A DNA stretch of 64,000 nucleotides from an uncultured Oscillospiraceae bacterium. Lineage in GTDB: Bacteria > Bacillota > Clostridia > Oscillospirales > Acutalibacteraceae. Shown piece by piece: positions 26,246 to 36,901 of the stretch; positions within the stretch are counted from its first letter, which is position 1; every line of letters starts with the position of its first letter. Below the pieces are notes generated by a model, which was given only the letters and a program-made list of their open reading frames with translations, searched no databases and was not told the DNA's origin. The position numbers were made by a program, and so were the translations under genes. Location: positions 18,862 through 82,861 of the forward strand of contig UQLR01000012.1 of assembly GCA_900541975.1 (NCBI GenBank), in the 5' to 3' direction.

Positions 26246-28246
26246 ATGGCTGAAAAAAAAGAAAGCACGCACGCCGCGGTGTTGGACGAACGTACGCCGC
26301 TGGAGCTGTTTCTTGCAGGGGAAAGTATAAACGCCTATGAATACATGGGGGCGCATAAAAGTTACCGCGACGGGAATGACGGCGTGGTGTTCCGTGTTTG
26401 GGCACCAAATGCGTTGTCTGTTTCTGTGGCGGGTGATTTTAACGGTTGGGACAATACAGCAAATTTTATGGAGCGTGTGCAGCAAACCGGCGTGTGGGAA
26501 TGCTTTATTCCCGACGTAAAGCAGTATCAGGCATATAAATATTGCGTGGAAACACCGTGGTTTGAAAAGCAATACAAAACAGACCCTTATGGTTTTCACT
26601 GCCAGACCCGCCCGGAAAACGCTACGCTGTATTACGATTTGGACGGTTACGAATGGAATGACGCAAAATTTTTGCAGAAAAAAACAGAAAAACCGCATTA
26701 TGAGCGCCCCATGAACATTTATGAGGTACACGCTGGTTCCTGGCGCTTAAATGAGGACGGCACCCGTTACAGCTATAGAAAGCTGGCAGACGAGTTGATT
26801 CCTTATGTAAAAGATATGGGGTATACGCACATTGAATTTATGCCGCTTACCGAATACCCTTACGACGGCTCCTGGGGCTACCAGGTAACCGGCTACTATG
26901 CGCCCACCTCGCGTTACGGTACGCCGCATGATTTTATGTATTTTGTCGACCAGTGCCACCAGGCCGGCATTCAGGTTATTTTGGATTGGGTTCCCGCGCA
27001 TTTCCCGCGGGATGCACATGGTCTTGCAAAGTTTGACGGAACCTGCTGCTATGAATATGCCGACACAAGAAAGGGCGAACACAAGGAATGGGGCACGCTT
27101 GTATTTGACTACAGCCGGTACGAGGTCATCAGCTTTTTGACGTCCAGCGCCATGTTCTGGCTGGAAAAATACCATATAGACGGTATCCGTGTGGATGCGG
27201 TAGCCTCTATGCTGTATCTGGATTATAACCGGAGCGACGGGCAATGGGTCGCAAATAAATACGGCGGCAAGGAGCATTTGGAAGCCGTGGATTTTTTGCA
27301 GAACCTCAACGCACGAATTGCCGCGCGCCATCCGGAGGATTATATGATTGCAGAAGAATCGACCTCCTGGCCGCTTGTTTCACGCCCCGTAGAGGACGGT
27401 GGGCTTGGCTTCAACTACAAATGGAACATGGGCTGGATGAACGATATGCTCCATTATATGTCTACCGACCCGCTGTATCGCCCTTATCATCACGATAATT
27501 TAACCTTTTCATTCTTTTATGCTTTTTCAGAAAATTTTCTGCTGCCTATTTCCCATGATGAGGTGGTCTATGGCAAAGGCTCCCTGATCAATAAAATGCC
27601 AGGCGCTTATGACATGAAGTTTGACGGCGTAAGGGCTTTTATGGCCTATATGATGATCCATCCCGGGAAAAAGCTGACGTTTATGGGGTCTGAGATTGGA
27701 CAGTTTGATGAATGGGATTCCAACGCCAGCCTGCAGTGGAATTTGCTGGATTTTGAAAAACACCAGCAGCTTCATCTGTTTTTTAAAGAGCTCAACCACT
27801 TTTACCTGCAAAATCCCACCATGTACGAGGTTGATTTTTCCTGGGAAGGCTTTTCGTGGATTCATCATAACGACTATATGCAAAGCGTGATCGCCTTCCG
27901 GCGCATGGATAAGAAGGGCAACAACTTAATTGGCATATGCAATTTTCAGCCTGTCTATCGCGAAAATTATCGCATTGGCGTGCCACAAAACGGTATCTAC
28001 GCCGAGGTATTCAATACAGATGATGCGCGTTTTGGCGGCAGCGGCATTACAAACGGAGATAATATAGACGCCTCCGGCGAAGAAATGCACGACTGCGACC
28101 AGTCTATTACAATTAATCTTCCGCCGCTGTCTGTCATGTATTTTTCATGCGTGCGGAAAAAGCCACCCAGAAAGAAAAAAACATCTGCAAAAAAAGCCGC
28201 GGCAAAGCAGCCGGCGCAGAAAGAAAAAGGTTCCACAGAAAAATAG
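26246..28246 (+). CDS. glgB: 1,4-alpha-glucan branching enzyme
   Basis: The 666-residue GH13 enzyme transfers alpha-1,4 chains to make alpha-1,6 branches in glycogen. The N-terminal CBM48 has VVFRVWAPNALSVSVAGDFN; the catalytic barrel shows EFMPLTEYPYDGSWGYQ, the nucleophile Asp in GIRVDAVASMLYLDY, the acid Glu in IAEEST and the third Asp in ISHDEVVYGKGS. The C-terminal tail is Lys/Ala/Pro-rich (PRKKKTSAKKAAAKQ), which is beyond the usual domain. ATG 26246 follows GGAAGGAG. It is first in glgB-glgC-glgD-glgA. Confidence 0.96.
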   Translation: MAEKKESTHAAVLDERTPLELFLAGESINAYEYMGAHKSYRDGNDGVVFRVWAPNALSVSVAGDFNGWDNTANFMERVQQTGVWECFIPDVKQYQAYKYCVETPWFEKQYKTDPYGFHCQTRPENATLYYDLDGYEWNDAKFLQKKTEKPHYERPMNIYEVHAGSWRLNEDGTRYSYRKLADELIPYVKDMGYTHIEFMPLTEYPYDGSWGYQVTGYYAPTSRYGTPHDFMYFVDQCHQAGIQVILDWVPAHFPRDAHGLAKFDGTCCYEYADTRKGEHKEWGTLVFDYSRYEVISFLTSSAMFWLEKYHIDGIRVDAVASMLYLDYNRSDGQWVANKYGGKEHLEAVDFLQNLNARIAARHPEDYMIAEESTSWPLVSRPVEDGGLGFNYKWNMGWMNDMLHYMSTDPLYRPYHHDNLTFSFFYAFSENFLLPISHDEVVYGKGSLINKMPGAYDMKFDGVRAFMAYMMIHPGKKLTFMGSEIGQFDEWDSNASLQWNLLDFEKHQQLHLFFKELNHFYLQNPTMYEVDFSWEGFSWIHHNDYMQSVIAFRRMDKKGNNLIGICNFQPVYRENYRIGVPQNGIYAEVFNTDDARFGGSGITNGDNIDASGEEMHDCDQSITINLPPLSVMYFSCVRKKPPRKKKTSAKKAAAKQPAQKEKGSTEK

Positions 28247-28269
28247 TCCGTCTTAAACCTTATCGGTTC

Positions 28270-28299
28270 CAAAACGCTGCGCAGCATCCCGGCGTTTTG
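28270..28299 (+). other. Hairpin between glgB and glgC
   Basis: CAAAACGC (28270-28277) pairs with GCGTTTTG (28292-28299), then TAAAATAA. The following tract is not T-rich, so it may be an mRNA-stability or partial-termination element rather than a true terminator. Confidence 0.4.
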
Positions 28300-28332
28300 T
28301 AAAATAAACGTGTTATCTGGAGGTATAGAAAA

Positions 28333-29553
28333 ATGTATCCAAAGCAAGAAGTTGTCGCCATGCTGCTTGCCGGCGGCCAGGGCAGCAGGCTTGGCGTCCT
28401 GACCAAAAAGCTTGCAAAGCCCGCCGTACCTTTCGGCGGCAAATACAGGATTATTGATTTCCCCCTGTCAAACTGCGTGAATTCCGGCATTGAAGCCGTA
28501 GGCGTTCTTACGCAGTACCAGCCGCTTGTTTTAAACGAGTATATTGGCAACGGCCAGCCCTGGGATCTGGACGGCATGCTGGACGGCGTGCACTGTTTAA
28601 GCCCCTATCAGCAAGTCGGCGGGGCGGACTGGTACACAGGCACCGCCAATGCCATTTACCAGAATATCAATTTTATTGAACGTTACGACCCTGATTATGT
28701 GGTAATTCTTTCAGGGGATCATATATATAAAATGGACTATTCCAAAATGGTCGCCTTTCATAAAGAGCACCAGGCAGACTGCACGATTGCAGTGATTGAT
28801 GTTCCGCTGCAGGAGGCCTCCCGCTTTGGTATTTTAAACACGAATCCGGATGGCTCCATTTATGAATTTGATGAAAAACCCAAAATGCCAAAAAGCACCA
28901 GCGCTTCTATGGGCATTTACGTATTCAGCTGGGATAAGCTAAAAAAATATCTGACTCTTGATGCACAGACAGAAGAATCAAGCAACGATTTTGGGAAAGA
29001 TGTTCTGCCCGCCATGCTCAAGGCGGGCGAGCGCATGTTTGCTTATCAATTTGAAGGCTATTGGAAAGACGTAGGTACAATTGACAGCCTTTGGGAAGCC
29101 AATATGGATCTTTTGGATCCAAACGTGCCACTTGATTTAAGCGAGGACAACAATAAAATTTATTCCAGAAACCCCGTTATGCCGCCGCATTATATTGGAG
29201 ACAATGCAAAAATTCAAAATTCCCTGGTTGCAGACGGCTGCAATATTTACGGCGAGTTGGAATTCTCTATTCTTTTCGCCGGCGTAACCGTAGAAAAAGG
29301 CGCCGTGGTCACCGATTCCATTTTGATGCCAGGCGCTGTAGTAGAGGAAAACGCCGTGGTGCAATATGCAATCGTCGCAGAAAACGCCGTAATTGGTAAA
29401 AACGCCGTGATTGGAGCAAGACCCGAGGATATCAGCGATAAGAACGAGTGGGGTGTCACCGTAATAGGCGACAACCTGCATATTGGCGCAAACGCCGTCG
29501 TGCCGCCCAAATCGATGATAGATAAGGACATTGAGGAGGTGCAGGCAAAATGA
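28333..29553 (+). CDS. glgC: Glucose-1-phosphate adenylyltransferase, catalytic subunit
   Basis: The 406-residue enzyme makes ADP-glucose from ATP and glucose-1-phosphate, the committed step of glycogen synthesis. The nucleotide-binding start [20 protein letters not shown] is intact, followed by [27 protein letters not shown] and the sugar-phosphate site [18 protein letters not shown]. The C-terminal left-handed beta-helix has hexapeptide-like repeats ([21 protein letters not shown]). The ribosome site is GGAGG. Its stop overlaps the glgD start in an ATGA arrangement, indicating translational coupling. Confidence 0.96.
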   Translation: MYPKQEVVAMLLAGGQGSRLGVLTKKLAKPAVPFGGKYRIIDFPLSNCVNSGIEAVGVLTQYQPLVLNEYIGNGQPWDLDGMLDGVHCLSPYQQVGGADWYTGTANAIYQNINFIERYDPDYVVILSGDHIYKMDYSKMVAFHKEHQADCTIAVIDVPLQEASRFGILNTNPDGSIYEFDEKPKMPKSTSASMGIYVFSWDKLKKYLTLDAQTEESSNDFGKDVLPAMLKAGERMFAYQFEGYWKDVGTIDSLWEANMDLLDPNVPLDLSEDNNKIYSRNPVMPPHYIGDNAKIQNSLVADGCNIYGELEFSILFAGVTVEKGAVVTDSILMPGAVVEENAVVQYAIVAENAVIGKNAVIGARPEDISDKNEWGVTVIGDNLHIGANAVVPPKSMIDKDIEEVQAK

Positions 29554-30674
29554 GGGGAAACAATGTGCTTGGACTGATTTTCCCAAACATATACGACGAG
29601 CTGATCCCTGAACTTACGGCTCGGCGCACAATGGGTTCTGTCCCCTTTGGCGGCAAATACCGCCTGATTGACTTTCAGCTTTCTAACATGGTTAATTCCG
29701 GCATTAATAATGTCGGCGTAATTACAACCAGCAATTTCGCTTCTCTTATGGATCATGTAGGGTCTGGCAAAGCGTGGGATCTTTCCAAACGCCGGGGCGG
29801 TTTGACCATACTTCCGCCGTTCAGCCAGGGAAACAGTAAATTTAACACCCCGATTGAAAACATTTACGGCGTACGCGGTTTTATCAACAACTCCTCCGAA
29901 GAATACGTATTGCTTAGTGAGTGTAATTGCGTTTACAACATGGATTACCATAAAATGCTCACTTTCCATATTTCTTCTGGTGCAGATATTACCATGATGT
30001 ATAGAAACGGTAAAATCCCCACACAGGCGGAAGCACCGATGATTCTGTCTCTTGGCACAGACAGCCGCATTGAAGAAATGCTGATCCGCCCCAAAACATC
30101 GGAAGACGACGGTGCATGCAATTACGCGGTCGGCTGTGTGCTGATGAAACGCGACCTTCTGCTGGAGCTCGTTACCGATTGTATCAGCCGCAATAAGCTT
30201 GACTATAAGCGCCATATGCTGCAGGATAATGTGCGCAATTATAAATTTTACGGATACGAATTTTGCGACTACAGTGCGATTATCTGTTCTATGGATGATT
30301 ATTTTAAAGCAAACATGTCGCTGATGCAACCGGGAATCCGCGCACAGCTTTTTAACGGTTCGCGTCCTGTTTATACAAAGGTGCGCGACGACATGCCCAG
30401 TAAATACGGTCTTGGATCTTCGGTAGAGAATTCCCTGATCGCGCAGGGCTGTGTGATCGAAGGCGAAGTAAGCAACTGCGTGATCTCTAAAGGCGTGTAT
30501 ATTGGAAAGGGCGCAAAAGTTTCCAACTGTGTGATTATGCAGGACACAAAAATCGGCAAAAACGCCAGTTTAAATTATGTGATCTGCGATAAGGACGTTG
30601 TTGTAAAAGACGGCCGCGCTTTAATGGGATATTCTTCCTACCCCATTTACATTGCCAAGGCAAGCGTTGTATAA
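29550..30674 (+). CDS. glgD: GlgD, regulatory ADP-glucose pyrophosphorylase-like subunit
   Basis: The 374-residue paralogue of GlgC starts [20 protein letters not shown], so the GGxGxRL nucleotide loop is missing, while [20 protein letters not shown] and the C-terminal beta-helix ([18 protein letters not shown]) remain. In Gram-positive bacteria GlgD partners with GlgC and raises or modulates its activity but has little activity alone. The four-base overlap with glgC supports assembly of the mixed complex. Confidence 0.93.
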   Translation: MRGNNVLGLIFPNIYDELIPELTARRTMGSVPFGGKYRLIDFQLSNMVNSGINNVGVITTSNFASLMDHVGSGKAWDLSKRRGGLTILPPFSQGNSKFNTPIENIYGVRGFINNSSEEYVLLSECNCVYNMDYHKMLTFHISSGADITMMYRNGKIPTQAEAPMILSLGTDSRIEEMLIRPKTSEDDGACNYAVGCVLMKRDLLLELVTDCISRNKLDYKRHMLQDNVRNYKFYGYEFCDYSAIICSMDDYFKANMSLMQPGIRAQLFNGSRPVYTKVRDDMPSKYGLGSSVENSLIAQGCVIEGEVSNCVISKGVYIGKGAKVSNCVIMQDTKIGKNASLNYVICDKDVVVKDGRALMGYSSYPIYIAKASVV

Positions 30675-30691
30675 TAAGGTTTAAGCAATTT

Positions 30692-30726
30692 ACACAGCGG
30701 ACACAAAAGCGGTGATTCCGCTGTGT
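30692..30726 (+). other. Hairpin between glgD and glgA
   Basis: ACACAGCGG (30692-30700) pairs with CCGCTGTGT (30718-30726). No T tract follows, so this is more likely an internal operon hairpin than a terminator. Confidence 0.4.
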
Positions 30727-30778
30727 TCTCTACCTGGTGAAAAACTTGCATATGTGCAAAAAACGGGAGGTCTTTATT

Positions 30779-32215
30779 TTGAGGATTTTATATTGTACAA
30801 GTGAAGCCAACCCCTTTGCAGGTTCCGGCGGGCTTGCCGACGTGGCGGGCGCGGGTTCCCTGCCAAAGGCGTTGTGCCAAAGGCAGATTGACTGCCGGGT
30901 GGTTATGCCGCTTTATGGCGATATTCCGCAGTCGCTGCGCGACAGTATGCGCTACATTACAAACTTTACCGTGCCGGTAGCCTGGAGAAGGCAATACTGC
31001 GGTGTATTTGAAGCACACTACAACGGTGTGATGTTTTATTTTATAGACAACGAATATTATTTTAAACGGTGCGGCCTGTATGGTTTTTATGATGATGCAG
31101 AACGCTTTGCCTTTTTTTCCAGAGCAATTATGGAAATGCTGCCATACGTAAACTTCCACCCGGATTTGATTCATTGCAACGATTGGCAGACAGCGCTTGT
31201 CCCTACCTACTATTACTTGTTTTATTCACATAATCCATGGTACCATAATATTAAAAGTGTTTTTACGATTCATAATATTCAGTATCAGGGGAAATATGGA
31301 TGGGAAGTCAATACAGAATGCGTAGGAGTTCCACCTGCAGACACCAAGCTTCTGGAGCAGGATGGAAAGCTGAATATGGTAAAGGGCGCAATTGAAACCG
31401 CTACACGCGTAACAACTGTAAGCCCCAGCTACGCCAAAGAAATACTGGACCCCTGGTTTGCTTATGGGCTGGACACAATTCTGCGCAACCGGCAGTATAA
31501 GCTGTGCGGTATTTTAAACGGCATTGACAACGCAAGCTACGACCCGGCTACAGATTACCAGCTGTATCAAAATTATTCTGTAAACGATATGCGCGGCAAA
31601 GGCGAATGCAAACGCGCACTGCAGGAGCGGCTGGGGCTGGCGCAGCGGTCCGACATTCCAGTAATTGCGATGGTATCGCGCATGGTGGGACACAAAGGCC
31701 TGGATATCGTCCGGCTGTCTTTGGATGAGATTATGTGCGACCACGACGTACAATTTGTAATTTTGGGCTCCGGCGACCGGGAATATGAGGACTTTTTCCG
31801 CCATATGCAGTGGAAATATCCCGGAAGGCTGTGCGCATGTATTGGATTTATTCCTGAACTTGCCAGAAAAATTTATTCGGGTTCTGACATTTTCCTGATG
31901 CCCTCCAAAAGTGAACCGTGCGGCCTGTCACAGATGATCGCCTTACGCTACGGCTCCGTTCCGGTAGTCCGGGAAGTCGGCGGCCTGCGCGATTCAATTC
32001 ACGACAGCCTGGACGGACACGGCAATGGCTTTACCTTTTCAAAATACGAGGCCTACGATATGGTGCAGTGCTTAAAGCGTGCAATCAATGGCTACTGGAA
32101 CCGTGAGGGGTGGCAAAAGCTTGTCCGCCGTTGTATGGAAAGCGATAATAGCTGGGCGCGCAGCGCAAATGATTACATTAACGTATACCGCGATACAATA
32201 GACCATTGGAAATAA
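30779..32215 (+). CDS. glgA: Glycogen synthase (GT5)
   Basis: The 478-residue enzyme elongates alpha-1,4-glucan from ADP-glucose. The N-terminal Rossmann domain begins MRILYCTSEANPF and contains FTIHNIQYQGKYGWE; the C-terminal domain has VSRMVGHKGLDIV, LGSGDREYEDFF and PSKSEPCGLSQMIALRYGSVP with the catalytic Glu. Two oddities: the usual KTGGLADV loop reads GSGGLADV, and the following VxGSLPKAL is lengthened to VAGAGSLPKAL. TTG 30779 is the start because CGGGAGG lies 8 bases upstream and family members begin at this residue; the longer frame from 30737 has no ribosome site. Confidence 0.92.
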   Translation: MRILYCTSEANPFAGSGGLADVAGAGSLPKALCQRQIDCRVVMPLYGDIPQSLRDSMRYITNFTVPVAWRRQYCGVFEAHYNGVMFYFIDNEYYFKRCGLYGFYDDAERFAFFSRAIMEMLPYVNFHPDLIHCNDWQTALVPTYYYLFYSHNPWYHNIKSVFTIHNIQYQGKYGWEVNTECVGVPPADTKLLEQDGKLNMVKGAIETATRVTTVSPSYAKEILDPWFAYGLDTILRNRQYKLCGILNGIDNASYDPATDYQLYQNYSVNDMRGKGECKRALQERLGLAQRSDIPVIAMVSRMVGHKGLDIVRLSLDEIMCDHDVQFVILGSGDREYEDFFRHMQWKYPGRLCACIGFIPELARKIYSGSDIFLMPSKSEPCGLSQMIALRYGSVPVVREVGGLRDSIHDSLDGHGNGFTFSKYEAYDMVQCLKRAINGYWNREGWQKLVRRCMESDNSWARSANDYINVYRDTIDHWK

Positions 32216-32230
32216 CCAATCCCTCTCTAT

Positions 32231-32266
32231 AAAAGATGGCGGGTCGAACCCGGCCTGCCGTCTTTT
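32231..32266 (+). terminator. Terminator of the glycogen operon
   Basis: AAAAGATGGC (32231-32240) pairs with GCCGTCTTTT (32257-32266) with one G-T pair and an inner GGG/CC pairing; TTTTAT follows the stem. It is 15 bases after the glgA stop. Confidence 0.8.
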
Positions 32267-32436
32267 ATGTGCAAACCGTTTACCACCTATTTCTGTCTGC
32301 CTTCTTTATTTGCAATCTTTTTCAAAACATGGATTGACTTTATTTTATAAAACCAGTAAAATTTGGATATTACAAGACTCTGTATGGTGTCCAGGCATAC
32401 CGGCCTGCACAAATTTTCACGGAAAGGGATGGTCTT

Positions 32437-32859
32437 ATGCGTCGGATCAGGAAAAAGGCCCTGGCTGTTCTGGCTTTGTTTATTCTTTGCGCCGCCACGC
32501 TCTGCTCCTGCACAACAGAACAACCCACACCGGATCCAGATGCCATTATTGGTCAATGGGAATACTGGGATCAGGTCTGGTGTGAATTTAACGAGGATGG
32601 GACCTGCCTGATAGGCGGTACAACCGGCACCTACAGCGTAAACGACGATATGGTTCTGACAATGACGCCCACGGGCGGCGATCCACAAATCTTTGCATGG
32701 GCCGGGCGCAAAGAGAATGTTACAACCGACAATTGGTTTATAGAAAACGGCGCGCTTTATATGAACGGCGGCGTATACCAGTGGATAGAGCCCAAAACCG
32801 AAAAAGCTACACAGGCTGTTACACAACCGGCTACGCAAAACAGTACAGCACAAACGTAA
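32437..32859 (+). CDS. Small lipoprotein of unknown function
   Basis: The 140-residue product has a lipoprotein signal with Arg/Lys at residues 2-7, a hydrophobic core and lipobox TLCSC; Cys25 would be lipidated. The mature domain (IGQWEYWDQVWCEFNEDGTC, GTYSVNDDMVLTMTP) looks like a small beta-barrel of the kind found in lipocalin-like extracellular lipoproteins, and the tail is Thr/Gln-rich. The ribosome site AAAGGGATGG precedes ATG 32437. It is monocistronic, between terminators. Function is unknown. Confidence 0.7.
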   Translation: MRRIRKKALAVLALFILCAATLCSCTTEQPTPDPDAIIGQWEYWDQVWCEFNEDGTCLIGGTTGTYSVNDDMVLTMTPTGGDPQIFAWAGRKENVTTDNWFIENGALYMNGGVYQWIEPKTEKATQAVTQPATQNSTAQT

Positions 32860-32871
32860 ATTACAACATGG

Positions 32872-32905
32872 AAAAAGGGACAGAGAATTCTCTCTGTCCC
32901 TTTTC
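32872..32905. terminator. Bidirectional intrinsic terminator
   Basis: AAAAGGGACAGAGA (32873-32886) and TCTCTGTCCCTTTT (32891-32904) form a perfect 14-bp stem with an ATTC loop and A/T tracts on both sides. It ends the lipoprotein gene on the plus strand and ilvC on the minus strand. Confidence 0.9.
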
Positions 32906-32991
32906 TATAAATTTTTACACACTTACGGTGGACATGGTATAAAGGCAATACAGACCTGTATTGCCTGTTCTGCCTGCCATGCCATGTAAAT

Positions 32992-34044
<1,053 letters not shown>

Positions 34045-34055
34045 TTAAACCGTGC

Positions 34056-34544
34056 TCAGCGGGCCGTAACCGCGCCCTTATCTATGGCGACGGTGCCTGT
34101 TCTGACGATTTCACGGATACCATAAGGCTTTAAAAGACTGATCAGCGTTTCTGTGTTTTCCAGTGTATCTGAACATTCCAGCGTTATTGTGCCTACTGCT
34201 ACGTCCACAATCTTAGCCTGCATCATTTCTGCAATTTTCATTATTTCAGGTCTTTTGGCTGTGGAACAATGCACCTTAATCAACGAAAGTTCCCGGCTGA
34301 TATAGGTTCCTTCCTCAAAGGTTTTTACCTTAATCACTGGTATGACCTTATTCAATTGCTTTTCCAGCTGCTCAACTACATATTCGTCGCCGTCTGCGAC
34401 AATGGTAATCCTGGAAACCTTTGGATCGTTTGTTACTCCCACCGCCAGACTGTCAATATTAAAGCCCCTGCGGGAGAACAAGCCGGAAATTTTACTTAAA
34501 ACGCCTGCCTGGTTTTCTACCAGAATAGAAAGTGTATGCTTCAT
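34056..34544 (-). CDS. ilvN: Acetolactate synthase regulatory subunit
   Basis: The 162-residue product has an N-terminal ACT domain (LSILVENQAGVLSKISGLF, then RRGFNIDSLAVG) and a C-terminal ALS_ss domain. It binds IlvB, raises its activity and confers valine feedback inhibition in the family. It starts 33 bases after ilvB and has an AAAGGATT ribosome site. The symbol ilvH would serve equally well. Confidence 0.95.
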   Translation of the reverse strand: MKHTLSILVENQAGVLSKISGLFSRRGFNIDSLAVGVTNDPKVSRITIVADGDEYVVEQLEKQLNKVIPVIKVKTFEEGTYISRELSLIKVHCSTAKRPEIMKIAEMMQAKIVDVAVGTITLECSDTLENTETLISLLKPYGIREIVRTGTVAIDKGAVTAR

Positions 34545-34577
34545 AATTACAATCCTTTCAACGGACCTGTTTTCAAA

Positions 34578-36203
34578 TCAGATGGAGGGCGTTTCCGGGC
34601 TGACATTGCACACAAGCATATAAGAACCGTTGTGGGCAAGCATTTCTTGCGCTGCGCGCAGAGCGTCCTCATTTGAGTTCACCATTGCGGAAGGCAACTG
34701 ATAAGCATCTGCAATTTTTAAAAAGTCGGGTGTGTTTTCATCCAGAAAGGTTGCAGCGTAGCGCCCGCCGTAGATATTTTTTTGCAGTTCCCGCACCATT
34801 CCCAGGCGCGTATTGCGCATAACAATAATTTTAATATTCAAACTATTTTGCGCAATTGTTCCCAATTCGTTCATGCTCATCTGGAACGCGCCGTCGCCAC
34901 AGATAACAACTACTTCCCTGGATGGACGGGCAAGTTTAGCGCCAATTGCCGCCGGAATGGAATATCCCATGGTTCCCATACCGCCAGTTGTTAAAAAACG
35001 GCCTTCCTTAATACGAAAGTTGTTGGCGCACCAAATTTGGTTTTGCCCCACATCCGCCACTAAAATTGCCTTGGAAGGCAGCATGGCAGAAAGATCCGCC
35101 ACAAAGCTTCTTGGCTCGACAAAGCCTTCAAATTGCACAGGCGTGCGGAAAAGCTCCTTTTTCCAACGCTGGACCGTGTCTTCCCAATGCTTTGGAATGT
35201 GGTAGTCCCCTGTTTCTTCAACCAGCTTGTCAATAACATTTTTCATGTCCCCCACAATCGGGATCGTTGTCTTTATATTTTTGCCGATTTCGGCAGGGTC
35301 GATATCTATGTGAATGATTTTAGAGCGTTCGGTCACCTGGTCGGGCGATGCAACCGCTCTGTCTCCCAGGCGTGCACCGCAGACAAGAATCAGGTCTGCT
35401 TCATGAATTGCACGGTTTGCAGCTCCTTTTCCATAGCTGCCGAGCATTCCAAGGTATTGATTGTGCTCAGACGGCATAACGCCGATCCCCATCATAGTAG
35501 AAACAACCGGAATCCCCGTTTTTTCTGCGAAAGCAACCAGTTTGAGCTTAATGCCAGAAGAAAGTACACCGCCACCGGCGCAGATAACAGGGCGCACAGA
35601 GTTCCTGATCAAACGTGCAGCCTTCTGAATTTGAATTGCATGCCCCTTAGTACTGGGTTTATAGCCAACGATCTCGGCCTTTTCCGGATATGTAAAAGAC
35701 TCCAACTTGTTTTGCTGTATATCAATAGGAATATCAATTAAAACAGGGCCCGGGCGGCCTGTAGACGCAATATGAAAGGCTTCCTTAAAAACACGGGGCA
35801 AGTCCTCCGTGTGCTTTACAAGATAGCTGTGCTTCACAAAGGGTTCGCACGCGCCGGTTATGTCGGCCTCCTGAAACACATCCCGGCCTAAAAGGTCGCT
35901 CCTGACCTGGCCTGTTATTGCTATAATGGGAATAGAATCGATATACGCTGTGGCGATTCCCGTAATCAGGTTCGTAGCGCCCGGTCCGGAAGTTGCAACA
36001 CACACACCTGGTTTTCCCGTCGCTCTTGCATAGCCGCTTGCCGCATGTACGGAATTTTGCTCCTGCCGGACAAGGATATGCCGTATAGAAGATTGAAAAA
36101 GGGAATCATAGAAAGGGCATATAGCAGCGCCAGGATAGCCAAAAACAATTGAAACGTCTTCGTTTTCCAGACATTTTACCATAATATCCGCACCGCTTAT
36201 CAT
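34578..36203 (-). CDS. ilvB: Acetolactate synthase catalytic subunit
   Basis: The 541-residue ThDP enzyme condenses pyruvate with pyruvate or 2-oxobutyrate. It has the N-terminal FGYPGAAICPFYDSL with the catalytic Glu in ILVRQEQNSVHAASGYAR, the central FAD/DHS-like domain, and the C-terminal ThDP motif GDGAFQMSMNELGTIAQ followed by Asn in IIVMRNTRLGMV. Length is close to the usual 550-570. It is first in its operon, with a strong promoter about 75 bases upstream and no T-box or leader structure. The ribosome site is AAAAGGCG. Confidence 0.96.
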   Translation of the reverse strand: MISGADIMVKCLENEDVSIVFGYPGAAICPFYDSLFQSSIRHILVRQEQNSVHAASGYARATGKPGVCVATSGPGATNLITGIATAYIDSIPIIAITGQVRSDLLGRDVFQEADITGACEPFVKHSYLVKHTEDLPRVFKEAFHIASTGRPGPVLIDIPIDIQQNKLESFTYPEKAEIVGYKPSTKGHAIQIQKAARLIRNSVRPVICAGGGVLSSGIKLKLVAFAEKTGIPVVSTMMGIGVMPSEHNQYLGMLGSYGKGAANRAIHEADLILVCGARLGDRAVASPDQVTERSKIIHIDIDPAEIGKNIKTTIPIVGDMKNVIDKLVEETGDYHIPKHWEDTVQRWKKELFRTPVQFEGFVEPRSFVADLSAMLPSKAILVADVGQNQIWCANNFRIKEGRFLTTGGMGTMGYSIPAAIGAKLARPSREVVVICGDGAFQMSMNELGTIAQNSLNIKIIVMRNTRLGMVRELQKNIYGGRYAATFLDENTPDFLKIADAYQLPSAMVNSNEDALRAAQEMLAHNGSYMLVCNVSPETPSI

Positions 36204-36279
36204 ATCGCCTTTTCACTCCTGTCAAAAAATATCTGTTTCACGCTTTATTGCACGAAAAACAAAAACGTGTTTACAAATT

Positions 36280-36308
36280 ATTATAATATGGTTGCCAGAC
36301 AAGGTCAA
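36280..36308 (-). promoter_or_regulatory. Promoter of ilvBNC
   Basis: On the minus strand TTGACC (36308-36303) and TATAAT (36285-36280) are spaced by 17 bases, giving a leader of about 70 bases. I looked for a T-box and found none. Confidence 0.75.
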
Positions 36309-36402
36309 GCGTTTTATGCAAATAAAGGAGCTATCGGTTGTACCGCTCGTCTGGCTGCCAGCTGTAAAAATTTTCGCTTCCCGGTTTTGTATTTTTCCGG
36401 CA

Positions 36403-36443
36403 AACAATTGGCGGGACCGGAAAAACCGGTCCCGCCAATTGTT
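36403..36443 (-). terminator. Strong stem-loop after the CmpB-type gene
   Basis: AACAATTGGCGGGACCGG and its inverse form a perfect 18-bp stem (36403-36420 and 36426-36443) with a five-base loop. It lies directly behind the stop codon of the membrane-protein gene. The trailing TTGTTTGCC is only weakly T-rich. Confidence 0.75.
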
Positions 36444-36445
36444 CT

Positions 36446-36835
36446 CTATATTTTCTTGACGACCTTTTTCATTTTGCTGCACAGGTAAGAGATGGGAATC
36501 GTCAAAATCCCCCATAACAGGCTGTAAAGCGGACACACCTGCCCCCACAGGTTAAACGGCATGGAAGAATAATCCCATACGTCCATTTTCAGTATAATAT
36601 TGACGACAACGCCTACTGCAAATTCTATGCTTGTAATGACCCCTGAACCAATCAGGCACTTTTTGAGCAGCGTAAGGCGCTGCGCTTTATTAAAAATGCG
36701 GAACAAAAGCAAAAAACATACGCCGCCTGTTATAATCATAGACCAGTGCGTATATCTGCGCCATAAAATTTCTATGATCCCATAGGTAAGCCCGCCAAAA
36801 GAGAACAAAACGCTGTTTTCTTTCAGTCTTTTCAT
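36446..36835 (-). CDS. CmpB-type membrane protein (putative ABC-transporter type IV)
   Basis: The 129-residue protein has four hydrophobic segments and the sequence SFGGLTYGIIEILWRR at the start and WDYSSMPFNLWGQVCPLYSL in the second half, which match the small CmpB/PF06541 membrane family of Firmicutes. The family is annotated as a putative ABC-transporter component but no function is established. It is a single gene between the ilv operon and the CNNM gene. Its stop codon is immediately followed by a strong hairpin. Confidence 0.75.
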   Translation of the reverse strand: MKRLKENSVLFSFGGLTYGIIEILWRRYTHWSMIITGGVCFLLLFRIFNKAQRLTLLKKCLIGSGVITSIEFAVGVVVNIILKMDVWDYSSMPFNLWGQVCPLYSLLWGILTIPISYLCSKMKKVVKKI

Positions 36836-36901
36836 AAAATAAAATCACCGCTTATATTTTTTGCACGGTGATTTTAAATATTCTACTGTGCGGTTGCCAG
36901 A

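Noticed and set aside
29247..30329. 360-residue minus-strand frame across glgC and glgD
   Set aside because: Antisense to two certain genes; composition is His/Ile-rich and there is no recognisable domain.
36204..36300. T-box or leader attenuator before ilvB
   Set aside because: No AGGGUGGNACCGCG-like box or terminator is present; only a promoter with a leader of about 70 bases.
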